In this document: piece after piece, positions 9,643 to 16,995 of the stretch
Layout of the letters: each line of letters begins with the position of its first letter
Numbering within the stretch: the stretch's first letter is position 1
Assembly: GCA_035443885.1 (NCBI GenBank)
Contig: DAOMNO010000024.1
Span: 1-28,418 of the forward strand
DNA length: 28,418 nucleotides
Origin: DAOMNO01 sp035443885
GTDB taxonomy: Bacteria; Planctomycetota; Phycisphaerae; Phycisphaerales; SM1A02
Direction: 5' to 3'
Notes under the pieces: generated by a model
What the model saw: the letters and a program-made list of their open reading frames with translations, nothing else
Databases searched by the model: none
Told to the model about the DNA's origin: nothing
Translations under genes and position numbers: made by a program

Positions 9643-10200
9643 TCAGGCTGCCGTGCCGGAACGCACGGAGAACGGGCGGCTGAGCCGAGCCGCTGCAGGC
9701 GCGGGCAGGTGGACGGTGCCCCAGCTTGCGGACCGCTCAACCATCGCATTTCGATATGAAGACAGTGGAATCTCCCGGAGCGCGTACCACCGGCCGTTGA
9801 AGGTGAACACTTCTTCAAACAGGGCGTCCGGCGGCTGTTGGTGCAGGCAGTAGGAGAAGACAAAGACCGCTTCAAAGCCATCGCCGAAGAGCGTTTCCCA
9901 CTGCGCCATGTCGTCCACGTCCTCGCGGGTTACCCAGCTTTCAAAGCGGGCCTTACTGAGGGACCGCCCCGCCATCGCAGCGCGGATCGACCCGAACTGC
10001 CGCCCTTTGACATCCACCAGCAAACTTCGCCCGGGCGCGTACACCACGAAATCGAACGATTTGAGCGACCCGCCGGTGGATTCGCCCGCTGCCTTCGGCA
10101 TGAGCGCTTTACGCGCTTCATCCACGGCGACATACGGCACGCGATTGGCGCGGAGATAGTGCTCAAACGCCTGCTCGTAATGAAATCGCCGCTGCGCCAT
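9643..10200 (-). CDS. HYExAFE family protein with PD-(D/E)XK nuclease-like signature
   Basis: A 185-residue soluble protein. The N-terminus MAQRRFHYEQAFEHYLRAN carries the HYExAFE signature of a planctomycete-enriched family of unknown function. I also see a layout like a minimal PD-(D/E)XK nuclease core: a first helix with Glu9 and Glu13, a strand with Asp50 (SFDFVVY), and a strand with Asp63 and Lys65 (LLVDVKGRQ). The next segment GRSLSKARFESWVTREDV is basic and helical. The nuclease reading is my inference; the family name is from memory. The ATG at 10200 is preceded by GGGGTGG. A GTG three codons earlier is possible. It is the first gene of the minus-strand run ending with the debranching enzyme. 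Confidence 0.8.
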   Translation of the reverse strand: MAQRRFHYEQAFEHYLRANRVPYVAVDEARKALMPKAAGESTGGSLKSFDFVVYAPGRSLLVDVKGRQFGSIRAAMAGRSLSKARFESWVTREDVDDMAQWETLFGDGFEAVFVFSYCLHQQPPDALFEEVFTFNGRWYALREIPLSSYRNAMVERSASWGTVHLPAPAAARLSRPFSVRSGTAA

Positions 10201-10324
10201 GTCAACCACCCCAAACAGATACGCTGCATTGATTGTAGCGTAAGGATGAACACAACCCCCGGAACATAAAACCCCGGCAGCCCTCTTTGCCGAGTGCCTG
10301 ATGCCCGCTCCCCCTCATCTCCGC

Positions 10325-10330
10325 TATAAC
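10325..10330 (+). promoter_or_regulatory. -10 box TATAAC seven bases before the galE ATG
   Basis: TATAAC matches five of six consensus bases and ends seven bases before the ATG. A transcript from it would start at or next to the A of the start codon, so galE may be leaderless. There is no Shine-Dalgarno sequence. The -35 region is not recognisable. Confidence 0.45.
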
Positions 10331-10337
10331 TTCCCAC

Positions 10338-11348
10338 ATGCACATTCTCGTCACTGGCGGAGCCGGATACATCGGGTCGCACGCGGTCCTGCGTCTTTTG
10401 CAGGACGGGCATGAAGTAACGGTCGTTGACGATCTGTCGCGCGGCAGGGCCGGTGCGATTGATGCGCTGCAGGCTGTGCGCCCGTTCACCTTCGTGCAGG
10501 GCGACTTCGGCGACGCCTCACTGCTTCAGCCGCTTTTGCAGCGTTCGCCCATTGATGTCGTCCTGCACTTTGCCGCGTTCACCTACGTCGGCGAGTCCGT
10601 TGAAAAACCGCTGCTCTACTACCGCAACAACACCGCCAAAACACTCTCGCTGCTTGATGCACTTCGCGCCGCGGGCGTCAGTCGATTCATCTTCTCCAGC
10701 ACAGCGGCGACCTACGGCGAGCCGCCGCCGGAACGGATTCCCATCCGCGAAGATTGCCCGCTCGTGCCGATCAATCCCTACGGCGCATCCAAGATGATGG
10801 TGGAGCGTGTGCTGCGCGACGTTGCGTCAGCCTCGCAGGGTTTCGCATGGGCCGCTCTGCGCTACTTCAATGTCGCGGGATGCGATCCACACACGCGCAT
10901 CGGCGAGGATCACGACCCCGAAACGCACCTCATTCCGATCTGCCTCGACGCAGCGCTCGGCAAGCGCGAATCGCTCACCATCTTCGGCACGGACTATCCC
11001 ACGCCCGACGGCACGTGCGTGCGCGATTATGTCGATGTCAACGATCTCATCGACGCGCACGTAACGGTCATGCATGCGCTGAAGCCGGGCGAGCAGCGCA
11101 TCTACAACGTCGGCATCGGGCGCGGTTACTCCGTGCGCGAAGTGGTCGAAGCCTGTCAGCACGTAACGGGTGTCAGGTTCGCCGTGAAGGAGGGAACGCG
11201 CAGAGCAGGCGACCCGCCCGCGCTCTACGCGGACCCGCGCAAAATCAACACCGAACTCGGCTGGAAAGCCGCGAACACCGATCTCAACGCCATCATCGAA
11301 ACCGCGTGGAAGTGGCGACAGGCGCACCCCAACGGTTACGGCGCGTAA
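10338..11348 (+). CDS. galE: UDP-glucose 4-epimerase
   Basis: A 336-residue extended short-chain dehydrogenase that interconverts UDP-glucose and UDP-galactose, supplying galactose units for surface glycans or feeding the Leloir pathway. The Rossmann motif TGGAGYIGSH is at residues 6-15, VDDLSRG follows strand 2, and the catalytic residues are in SSTAATYGEP (Ser/Thr) and YGASK (Tyr148, Lys152). FNVAGCDP, DYPTPDGTCVRDYVDVNDL and NVGIGRGYSVREV are diagnostic of GalE rather than other epimerases. The length is typical. It is transcribed alone, divergent from the HYExAFE gene and convergent with the MobA-like gene ten bases away. The sugar-nucleotide genes at 19.4-21.6 kb may use related precursors. 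Confidence 0.96.
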   Translation: MHILVTGGAGYIGSHAVLRLLQDGHEVTVVDDLSRGRAGAIDALQAVRPFTFVQGDFGDASLLQPLLQRSPIDVVLHFAAFTYVGESVEKPLLYYRNNTAKTLSLLDALRAAGVSRFIFSSTAATYGEPPPERIPIREDCPLVPINPYGASKMMVERVLRDVASASQGFAWAALRYFNVAGCDPHTRIGEDHDPETHLIPICLDAALGKRESLTIFGTDYPTPDGTCVRDYVDVNDLIDAHVTVMHALKPGEQRIYNVGIGRGYSVREVVEACQHVTGVRFAVKEGTRRAGDPPALYADPRKINTELGWKAANTDLNAIIETAWKWRQAHPNGYGA

Positions 11349-11358
11349 CACAGGCCGA

Positions 11359-11928
11359 TCACAGATCCGCAGGCGTATTGACGTTCCGCAATCGATCTCG
11401 CCACGCTGCAGAAACGACAACCTGCTGCGCGTGAAGCGCACGCATCAGCTCATGCACACTGCGGCGGCCTTCGTCCAGCAACTGGCGCACCATTGGCAGC
11501 GCGCCTGTTGCGATTCGTGCAGGCAGCGGCTCGAAGAACTCCGCATCATCAAACATGAGCACCGTTGCGAGCGTGCCGTTCGTCGTCAACGCGCGCAGCA
11601 CATCCGCGGTAATGCGCGGCGTATCGCATGGACAGATGAGGTACTGCGAATCCATGCCGGTCGCGAGCAACGCTTCAATGCCCCCCAGCGGCCCGCACCC
11701 TGTTCGCAGGTCTGCAACGCGGCGGCAGTCGTGCAGCGTTTCGCATTCACCCAAGATCACGATATCGCGGCAGACTTCGCGCATGGCGCGAGCGACGGCA
11801 TCGATCATGCGCACGTCTTCACCGTTCGGTATGGTGACTCGAAGATTCTGCTTGGGCGTTCCCATGCGGCTGCTGAGGCCGCCTGCAAGGATCGCGCCGG
11901 TGTGAGGCCACACGCCCGTTGCGCTCAT
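11359..11928 (-). CDS. mobA: MobA-like molybdenum cofactor guanylyltransferase
   Basis: A 189-residue nucleotidyltransferase. The GT-A-type signature AILAGGLSSRMGTPKQNL is at about residues 12-29. The conserved RTGCGPLGGIEALLAT and LICPCDTPRI segments follow. The usual metal Asp is in CDTP. MobA transfers GMP from GTP to molybdopterin to make the bis-MGD or MGD cofactor. The related MocA and GlmU-like enzymes share the first motif, but GPLGGI and CD(M/T)P favour MobA. The start codon overlaps the stop of the MOSC gene upstream (ATGA), so they are coupled, and the MOSC partner supports a role in molybdenum cofactor handling. The C-terminus ends NVNTPADL, a typical MobA ending. Confidence 0.88.
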   Translation of the reverse strand: MSATGVWPHTGAILAGGLSSRMGTPKQNLRVTIPNGEDVRMIDAVARAMREVCRDIVILGECETLHDCRRVADLRTGCGPLGGIEALLATGMDSQYLICPCDTPRITADVLRALTTNGTLATVLMFDDAEFFEPLPARIATGALPMVRQLLDEGRRSVHELMRALHAQQVVVSAAWRDRLRNVNTPADL

Positions 11929-12398
11929 GCGGAAGCCGCCGCGGGCTGACGGATAAAGCGCACCGTCTCGCCGGGTTTGATGACGCCGGATTTGATGACC
12001 GCGGCGTAGATGCCGATTCTGCCGCGCATCGCTTCCTTCAGCGTGGGGCAGATGGCGTCGAGCACATAACAGGGTGCGCGGAGTTTGGAATACTCCAGTT
12101 CCACGCCGCCCGAGAACACGATGCGATCCCCGATTGCCAGCGACGCAAGATTCCCGCCGCGCAGTGTGATATTTTCACCGACCGAGCCAGGCGCGAGGTC
12201 GTACCCTTCTTTGCGAAGCTGTTCGATGACTTCGAGATCAAGCAGACACACGGCCTGCCGTGGTGAGTTGTGTTTCTCGTGGTTGTGGCCGTCGCCTTCG
12301 AGGCCCGCGAAATCGACACGGGCGGCCTGAAGCGGCTTTTTCGGAATGCCGCCGGGCGAAATATTGACGGAAACCACGTGAGCGACGCCGCTGGCCAT
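11925..12398 (-). CDS. MOSC-domain protein
   Basis: A 157-residue single MOSC domain (molybdenum cofactor sulfurase C-terminal type). It begins HVVSVNISPGGIPKKPL, then GLEGDGHNHEKHNSPRQAVCLLDLEVIEQL, APGSVGENITLRGGNLASLAIGDR and LRAPCYVLDAI. The last holds the conserved cysteine of the family. Such stand-alone domains (like YiiM and MoaC-fused versions) bind molybdenum cofactor or move sulfur. The ATG at 12398 has no Shine-Dalgarno sequence, but TATCAT lies six bases upstream, fitting a leaderless message. Its stop overlaps the MobA-like start by four bases. In-frame starts further upstream would overlap the divergent gene and precede the conserved domain. Confidence 0.88.
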   Translation of the reverse strand: MASGVAHVVSVNISPGGIPKKPLQAARVDFAGLEGDGHNHEKHNSPRQAVCLLDLEVIEQLRKEGYDLAPGSVGENITLRGGNLASLAIGDRIVFSGGVELEYSKLRAPCYVLDAICPTLKEAMRGRIGIYAAVIKSGVIKPGETVRFIRQPAAASA

Positions 12399-12404
12399 AA
12401 AGAA

Positions 12405-12410
12405 ATGATA
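12405..12410 (-). promoter_or_regulatory. -10 box TATCAT six bases before the MOSC ATG
   Basis: On the minus strand TATCAT (five of six consensus bases) ends six bases before the MOSC start codon, with no ribosome site between. The 46-base divergent spacer 12399-12444 would hold two opposed start sites, this one and the plus-strand box at 12433. Confidence 0.4.
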
Positions 12411-12432
12411 GCGGGTTCGCAGCGCGGACCGA

Positions 12433-12438
12433 TACAAT
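12433..12438 (+). promoter_or_regulatory. -10 box TACAAT six bases before the ATG of the secreted protein
   Basis: TACAAT matches five of six consensus bases and ends six bases before the ATG at 12445. No Shine-Dalgarno sequence is present, so the message may begin at the start codon. A recognisable -35 is not seen. Confidence 0.4.
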
Positions 12439-12444
12439 GCCATC

Positions 12445-13137
12445 ATGGTTCGATTCGGCCATTGTGCAGCCCTCGCAGCGGCGATCCTTTGTGCGTCCGC
12501 AGCACACGGGCAGACGACGCGCCCGGAGCGGCTGGAGCCGCCCGCGCTCCCCGGCGGGCTGATTCCGGTCGATCCCGTTGTTGAAGATGTCGGCGCACTT
12601 TCTCTCAGCTTGCGCACATTGGAGCGAGGGCTGCAGCATCCCAGCGCGTTCAATCGCGTCTATCGCATGCCCGGCTTCGGCAACCAGTTCGTCCGCGTGG
12701 ATGGCGGGCTGTATGCGGTCTTCCCACAATCGGCCTATGCGCCATCGCGCGAAGGTGCGGTGCCGCTGATCCCCGGCGGCACGGAGTATTACATGGGCGA
12801 CCCCACCGGCGCGGCGTATCGCCCTGCCAACGGCACGCTCGGCCCGCCCCGCGCCATCACCGCTGTGCCGATGGGCATCCGCATCGATTCGCGCATTGAT
12901 GTGTCGCCCGAACCGCTGGCGGAATCGCCCCGTGCGCGAGTGCGCCCAGGCAGCGAATCGAACCGCGCGACGGAAGTGCGCGAGGTGCCGGGTGTGATTG
13001 AGCCGATCGAACCACCTTCACAGAAGCCGCTGAACGTTCCCGGCACGATGTTCGGCGATGAGGACTATCGCGCGGCTCGTCTGCTGGAACTGCTCAGCCG
13101 CGCGGTTCGCGCCGAGCAGGAATCAGCAGCGCCGTAA
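12445..13137 (+). CDS. Secreted hypothetical protein, proline-rich
   Basis: A 230-residue protein I do not recognise. A signal peptide is clear: MVRFGHCAALAAAILCASAAHGQ, with cleavage likely after AHGQ. The mature part is rich in proline and charged residues. It contains NRVYRMPGFGNQFVRVDGGLYAVFPQSAY, a segment with the look of a small folded beta core. GGTEYYMGDPTGAAYRP and a low-complexity acidic/arginine stretch (about 145-200) come next, and the C-terminal helix DEDYRAARLLELLSRAVRAEQESA closes it. It is divergent from the MOSC gene, with a 46-base spacer, and convergent with the small gene at 13144. The envelope location is a fair inference; no function can be assigned. Confidence 0.78.
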   Translation: MVRFGHCAALAAAILCASAAHGQTTRPERLEPPALPGGLIPVDPVVEDVGALSLSLRTLERGLQHPSAFNRVYRMPGFGNQFVRVDGGLYAVFPQSAYAPSREGAVPLIPGGTEYYMGDPTGAAYRPANGTLGPPRAITAVPMGIRIDSRIDVSPEPLAESPRARVRPGSESNRATEVREVPGVIEPIEPPSQKPLNVPGTMFGDEDYRAARLLELLSRAVRAEQESAAP

Positions 13138-13143
13138 CGGCGA

Positions 13144-13365
13144 TCACGCCGCACGCGGGCGATCGTCGTCGTCATCAAAGTAGCCGAGGCAGTGAAGCTC
13201 TTTCGCAAGGTCTTCCATGCGGCGGCTCGCGCTTTCCATTTCATCCAGAACCCGCTGCGTGACGGCACATCGGCCACTGACGCCGATCGAACCGATCACG
13301 GACGGCTGTTCAGGCACGTCGCGAACCAGACGAAGTTGAGGCGTTGTCGGGCGCGTTGATTTCAT
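13144..13365 (-). CDS. Small hypothetical protein with acidic C-terminus
   Basis: A 73-residue cytoplasmic protein with no known domain. The ATG at 13365 is chosen because GAGAGGG lies about eight bases upstream, a good ribosome site. The same frame has an earlier ATG at 13452 (102 residues, weaker GAAGGGA site), so the N-terminus is uncertain. The sequence has a basic start (MKSTRPTTPQLRLVRD), a middle helix (QRVLDEMESASRRMEDLAKELHCLGYF) and a run of five aspartates before RPRAA. The helix is amphipathic and could form a coiled coil. It is convergent with the secreted protein and divergent from the ketosynthase-like gene. Confidence 0.5.
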   Translation of the reverse strand: MKSTRPTTPQLRLVRDVPEQPSVIGSIGVSGRCAVTQRVLDEMESASRRMEDLAKELHCLGYFDDDDDRPRAA

Positions 13366-13590
13366 GGCGTAAACCCTCTCAAGCCCGGAAGCCTCCAGAG
13401 CGAGCGCGGCGGTCCCGACCGATCCGCGCGCTGTCAATACGGTGTCAGTCATCGTCCCTTCAGCGGCATGAAATCGGCCTCGCCGCCCCGCTCCGCGATG
13501 CGAACCGCCCCAGCACCCGCGCAACCCGCATCGTTCATCCGTTTTCATCGCGATATAGGACGTTGCGCCGGCATCTCGATGCGGGGCGGC

Positions 13591-13596
13591 TACACT
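13591..13596 (+). promoter_or_regulatory. -10 box TACACT eight bases before the ketosynthase-like ATG
   Basis: TACACT keeps the key T1, A2 and T6 of the -10 consensus and ends eight bases before the ATG at 13605. There is no Shine-Dalgarno sequence, so this is a fourth leaderless candidate. Between 13366 and 13590 I see no other supportable gene. Confidence 0.35.
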
Positions 13597-13604
13597 ACGG
13601 AACC

Positions 13605-14993
13605 ATGTCTCGTCGCGTTGTCATTACCGGCCTCGGCCCCGTAACCGCCTTCGGCGTCGGCATCGAGCCGCTTTGGAAAGCCTTGCTGGACGGCCGCTCA
13701 GCCATCGCCCCCATCACCCGCTTCAATGCGTCGGGGTTCCCGTGCTCGCTCGGCGCGGAACTGCCGGAAGACAAGTTCAACATCCGCGATGTCGTCCCCA
13801 AGAGTTATCGCAAAGCGACCAAGGTGATGTGCCGCGACATTGAGCTGGCGGTAGCAGCGGCGGCGGCCGCCATCAGCGATGCCGGTCTCGTAACACGCGC
13901 TGCGGAAGACGCAGGCACAGTAACCGTGCCGCCTCATCGCATGGGATGCCACATCGGCGCGGGTTTGATCGCAGCGGATGTGGATGAGCTGACCGCAGCG
14001 CTCGCCACCAGCCGCAAGACGGTGGCCAGCGGCCAGTTGTCCGCCGTCGGCGCGAAGACGGATTCCGGCTCTGTGGCGGATGAACCATGGGCGATGGATG
14101 AAGTGGACCTTGCAGAATGGGGCCGCGCGGGAATGGAGAACCTCACGCCGCTGTGGCTGCTGAAGTATCTGCCCAACATGCTGGCGTGCCACGTTACGAT
14201 CATTCACGATTGTCAGGGGCCGAGCAACACGATTACCTGCTGCGAAGCGTCAAGCGGTCTTTCGCTCGGCGAGTCCGTGCGCGTCATCGCGCGCGACAGA
14301 GCCGACGCCTGTCTCACCGGCGGCGCGGAGTTCAAGCTGAACCCGATGGCGTTCTATCGTCAGCACGCAGCGGGCCGCCTCGCGCCGACCAGCGACGAAG
14401 CCGCACGCGCCGTCAAACCTTTCGACCCCAGCGCCAACGGCACCGTGCTGGGCGAAGGCGGCGGCATTCTGATCGTCGAAGAACGCGAACATGCACTCGC
14501 ACGCGGCGCAAAGATGTACGCTGAAGTCGCGGGCTTCGCATCCACACAGTCCATCTGCCGCAACAACCTCACGTTTGACTTCGACCCCGAAGACCACGGC
14601 ATCAGCGACGCGATGGAAAACGCGATCGCACAGGCGGGCATCACACCCGCGCAGATCGACGCCATCGCACCGTTCGGCTCCGGCATCCCGAATGTCGATC
14701 AGGCGGAAGCCGCCGCCATTCGCCGCGTCTTTGGCGCGCGAGCCGCTTCCATCCCGCTCATCACCACGGTGCCCAACACCGGCAACTGCAACGCAGGCAA
14801 CGGCGCGATCGCGCTGATCGCAGCCGCAAAAGCGATCGAAACACAACAGCTCCCCGCGCGAATCAACACAACCGCCGCGCAAGGCCTCGACGCCAACGCC
14901 TGTCCCGCACGACCAGCCAGGCTGGACTACGTGCTTGTCTCCAGCACCAGTCAGGGCGGGCAGAATGCCGCCATCGTGCTGCGTCGCGTATGA
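13605..14993 (+). CDS. Beta-ketoacyl-ACP synthase-like protein lacking canonical catalytic residues
   Basis: A 462-residue thiolase-fold protein of the FabF/KS type. The N-terminus RRVVITGLGPVTAFGVGIEPLW, the LTGGAEFKLNP strand, KPFDPSANGTVLGEGGGILIVEE and the GGQNAAIVLRR end are unmistakable. The active site is not normal. The nucleophile region reads TITCCEASSGLSLGE, so Cys212-Cys213 are one to three residues off the usual place, and Glu214 may sit there instead. The AHGT loop is replaced by APFGSG (Phe357 for His). The STKSxxGH loop is replaced by TTVPNTGN (Val389 for Lys, Asn394 for His). It may therefore be a chain-length-factor-like partner, a decarboxylase or an acyltransferase. It converges with the acyl carrier operon 16 bases away. 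The start is the ATG at 13605, where the KS homology begins. Confidence 0.85.
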   Translation: MSRRVVITGLGPVTAFGVGIEPLWKALLDGRSAIAPITRFNASGFPCSLGAELPEDKFNIRDVVPKSYRKATKVMCRDIELAVAAAAAAISDAGLVTRAAEDAGTVTVPPHRMGCHIGAGLIAADVDELTAALATSRKTVASGQLSAVGAKTDSGSVADEPWAMDEVDLAEWGRAGMENLTPLWLLKYLPNMLACHVTIIHDCQGPSNTITCCEASSGLSLGESVRVIARDRADACLTGGAEFKLNPMAFYRQHAAGRLAPTSDEAARAVKPFDPSANGTVLGEGGGILIVEEREHALARGAKMYAEVAGFASTQSICRNNLTFDFDPEDHGISDAMENAIAQAGITPAQIDAIAPFGSGIPNVDQAEAAAIRRVFGARAASIPLITTVPNTGNCNAGNGAIALIAAAKAIETQQLPARINTTAAQGLDANACPARPARLDYVLVSSTSQGGQNAAIVLRRV

Positions 14994-15009
14994 GCCGCTC
15001 TACACGCGC

Positions 15010-15849
15010 TCAGGCGCGGCCGTCGATCCCAAGCACCGCGGCGCATGTGTCGAACTTGTAGCTGCTCAGCATCATGCGCAGCTTGCGCTCCGTGCTGGCG
15101 AGACCGACATAGCTCTTGAACCTGCGATGCAGCGGCATCGGAATGCGCGGGCAATCCGGCGCGAAATCGCGCGGATGCAGATACACCACCACGGGCAACC
15201 CTCGCGCGTGAACCTGTGCGAAGCCGCGACGAATGAGAAACTCCGGAAACAATCGCAGATAGCCGCCGCCTGAAAATGCGACGCGCCTGCCAAAGAGCCG
15301 CATGGTGCTCATCGGCAGTTCGGGCATCTTGCGAAAGATGTGCGGCCCCGGTTCGCACGGGTAGCCGCCGTCGCCGCGCGGCGTGGGGAACAGGCTGGCG
15401 TCATACGTCAGCCCTTCCTCTCGCATGATGTCGATGGCCCATTCGCTGCCGGGAATGATGGAGAACGACGGCGCGCGATAGCCGCGCACCGCGCAGCGTG
15501 CCGCTGCTTCAATCGCCCCGATGGATCGCTTCAAATCCTCACGAAACTCGTCTGGCGAAAGATCGAACACCCTGCGATGCCAATACGAATGGCTCGCCAG
15601 TTCATGCCCCTGCTGCGCGATGCGTGCGACAAGCGCGGGGTAGCGATCCGCAATCCAGCCGAGGATGAAGAACGTCGCACGCACATCGCGCTCATCGAGC
15701 ATGGCGAGGATGAGATCGGTGTAACGCTCGACGATGGACTCCAGCCGGGGCCACTGCGCCGTGTCCGCCACGCCCTCGATGCCGACGAGGTGAAACCAGT
15801 CCTCGATATCAAAGGAAAGTGCGTTCGTGATGACCGATCGTTCCGTCAT
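15010..15849 (-). CDS. Polysaccharide deacetylase, exosortase-system (DUF3473) type
   Basis: A 279-residue carbohydrate esterase 4-type deacetylase that would remove N-acetyl groups from a surface polysaccharide. Metal-site motifs are visible: SFDIEDWFH near residue 15, RATFFILGWIADRYP, and GHELASHSYWHR. The last third (GPHIFRKMPELPMSTMRLFGRRVAFSGGGYLRLFPEFLIRRG, then VVYLHPRDFAPDCPR and RFKSYVGLASTERKLRMML) matches the DUF3473 tail of deacetylases next to exosortase genes. The ATG at 15849 is preferred to a TTG three codons upstream. It is the last gene of the minus-strand series. No exosortase lies in the window, but PEP-CTERM proteins do (27373 and 28310), which is consistent. Confidence 0.92.
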   Translation of the reverse strand: MTERSVITNALSFDIEDWFHLVGIEGVADTAQWPRLESIVERYTDLILAMLDERDVRATFFILGWIADRYPALVARIAQQGHELASHSYWHRRVFDLSPDEFREDLKRSIGAIEAAARCAVRGYRAPSFSIIPGSEWAIDIMREEGLTYDASLFPTPRGDGGYPCEPGPHIFRKMPELPMSTMRLFGRRVAFSGGGYLRLFPEFLIRRGFAQVHARGLPVVVYLHPRDFAPDCPRIPMPLHRRFKSYVGLASTERKLRMMLSSYKFDTCAAVLGIDGRA

Positions 15850-15890
15850 GCGTATCAATGGTTCACAGCGACAATCAGGTGGCGAATCCT

Positions 15891-16976
15891 TTAGAACGCA
15901 TCATGATCTGCAAAGCAGAGCCGCCATCGGTCAGCTTCAGCCAGGCGCGGGTCCGCCGTCAGCGCGGCTTTCGGCCAGATCAGAAGATCGTATGTTTCAG
16001 GCGACGTTCGATAGCCCACCCTGCGGAAGAACGCGGAAAGTTCGCTCCCGCCGCCGTCCATCATCAGCATGAGTTCCGCGCCATGCTCAAAGGCTTCCTG
16101 CTCCGCCCGTGCGAGCGCGGGGGCCATGCTGCTCGGCTCGCCCGCAGTAGCCATGATGACCCCCGCGCGGATCGCCTCGCCTCGCTCCGCCATGCGCCAC
16201 AGCACGCAGGCGACAAGCTGCGCGTTCTTCTTCACGCCCAGCAGTGTGTAGCGGCCACCTTCGCGCGTTCTCCTGAATCGCTCACGAAATGCCACAACCG
16301 TCCACCGCTGCCCAATGCAACCGCCACCCTGCGCATTCAGCAGCGCGACGGCGGCGTCAACCTCATCGCTGTCCAGATCGATCACGGTTACCACGGCATC
16401 CTGATCGCCACGCGGTTTCTTGATGGCGAGATACGCACGGAAGAGAACATCGACGGGCCACGCCAGCAGTTGCGCCAGGCCGCCGAGTTTCTTATGCTTG
16501 GCGATCAACCGCGCTGGCCGCAACGGCTTGAGCAGCACGTTCAGTCTCGCAATGAACCCGAAGCCGATGCGAAGGTGTGTGGCTGCGACATCGCGCTGGC
16601 GCACCGCTGCGTAGAGAAAAGCCAGCCCTGCGGGTTTCAGGCCCTGCCCCATCGTCATCGGCAGGCGCGGATAGAGCATCTGATCGCGAAACGCGGGATG
16701 CACGTACAGGTTCGCCCAATAGCCGACTCGCTTCATGTCGCCCTGCACATCCAACGCTCGCACGTACATGGAAGAGAACCCAACCGGCTCATCGCCCGCG
16801 AACGCCATCCATGCAAGACACCGCTGTGGATCGAGATCGCACAGGAACCAGTCTGCGGAAGCCTGATCCCACTCGCGCTCATCGCGAAGCGAGAGCAGCA
16901 CGCGCGCAGCAGGCAGGTCCGCAGCAGTCGCCTGCCGAATAGTCGCCGTTCGCTTTGGCTGATCGGTTTCGGTCAT
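15891..16976 (-). CDS. GNAT-family acetyltransferase, two-domain
   Basis: A 361-residue protein. Residues 10-160 or so carry a GNAT-like domain: TIRQATAADLPAARVLLSLRDER, MAFAGDEPVGFSSMYVRAL, YWANLYVHPAFRDQMLYPRLP, then AVRQRDVAATHLRIGFGFIAR. The second half (about 190-355) repeats a related layout, with AVVTVIDLDSDEVDAAVALLNA, RYTLLGVKKNAQLVACVLWRM and LSAFFRRVGYRTSPETYDLLIW, so it may be a duplicated fold. I take it to acylate or acetylate a small molecule or glycan precursor. The ATG at 16976 is preferred; a GTG at 16991 is five codons earlier and lies five bases from the ligase stop, so coupling to the ligase is likely either way. Confidence 0.75.
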   Translation of the reverse strand: MTETDQPKRTATIRQATAADLPAARVLLSLRDEREWDQASADWFLCDLDPQRCLAWMAFAGDEPVGFSSMYVRALDVQGDMKRVGYWANLYVHPAFRDQMLYPRLPMTMGQGLKPAGLAFLYAAVRQRDVAATHLRIGFGFIARLNVLLKPLRPARLIAKHKKLGGLAQLLAWPVDVLFRAYLAIKKPRGDQDAVVTVIDLDSDEVDAAVALLNAQGGGCIGQRWTVVAFRERFRRTREGGRYTLLGVKKNAQLVACVLWRMAERGEAIRAGVIMATAGEPSSMAPALARAEQEAFEHGAELMLMMDGGGSELSAFFRRVGYRTSPETYDLLIWPKAALTADPRLAEADRWRLCFADHDAF

Positions 16977-16995
16977 AGAGAGCCAGTTCACCGGA

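Noticed and set aside
9501..9881. N-terminal extension of the 70-residue protein through the G-run tract
   Set aside because: The extension is low-complexity Gly/Ser translated from the G-run repeat and overlaps the HYExAFE gene; the signal peptide starts at MKPTTF.
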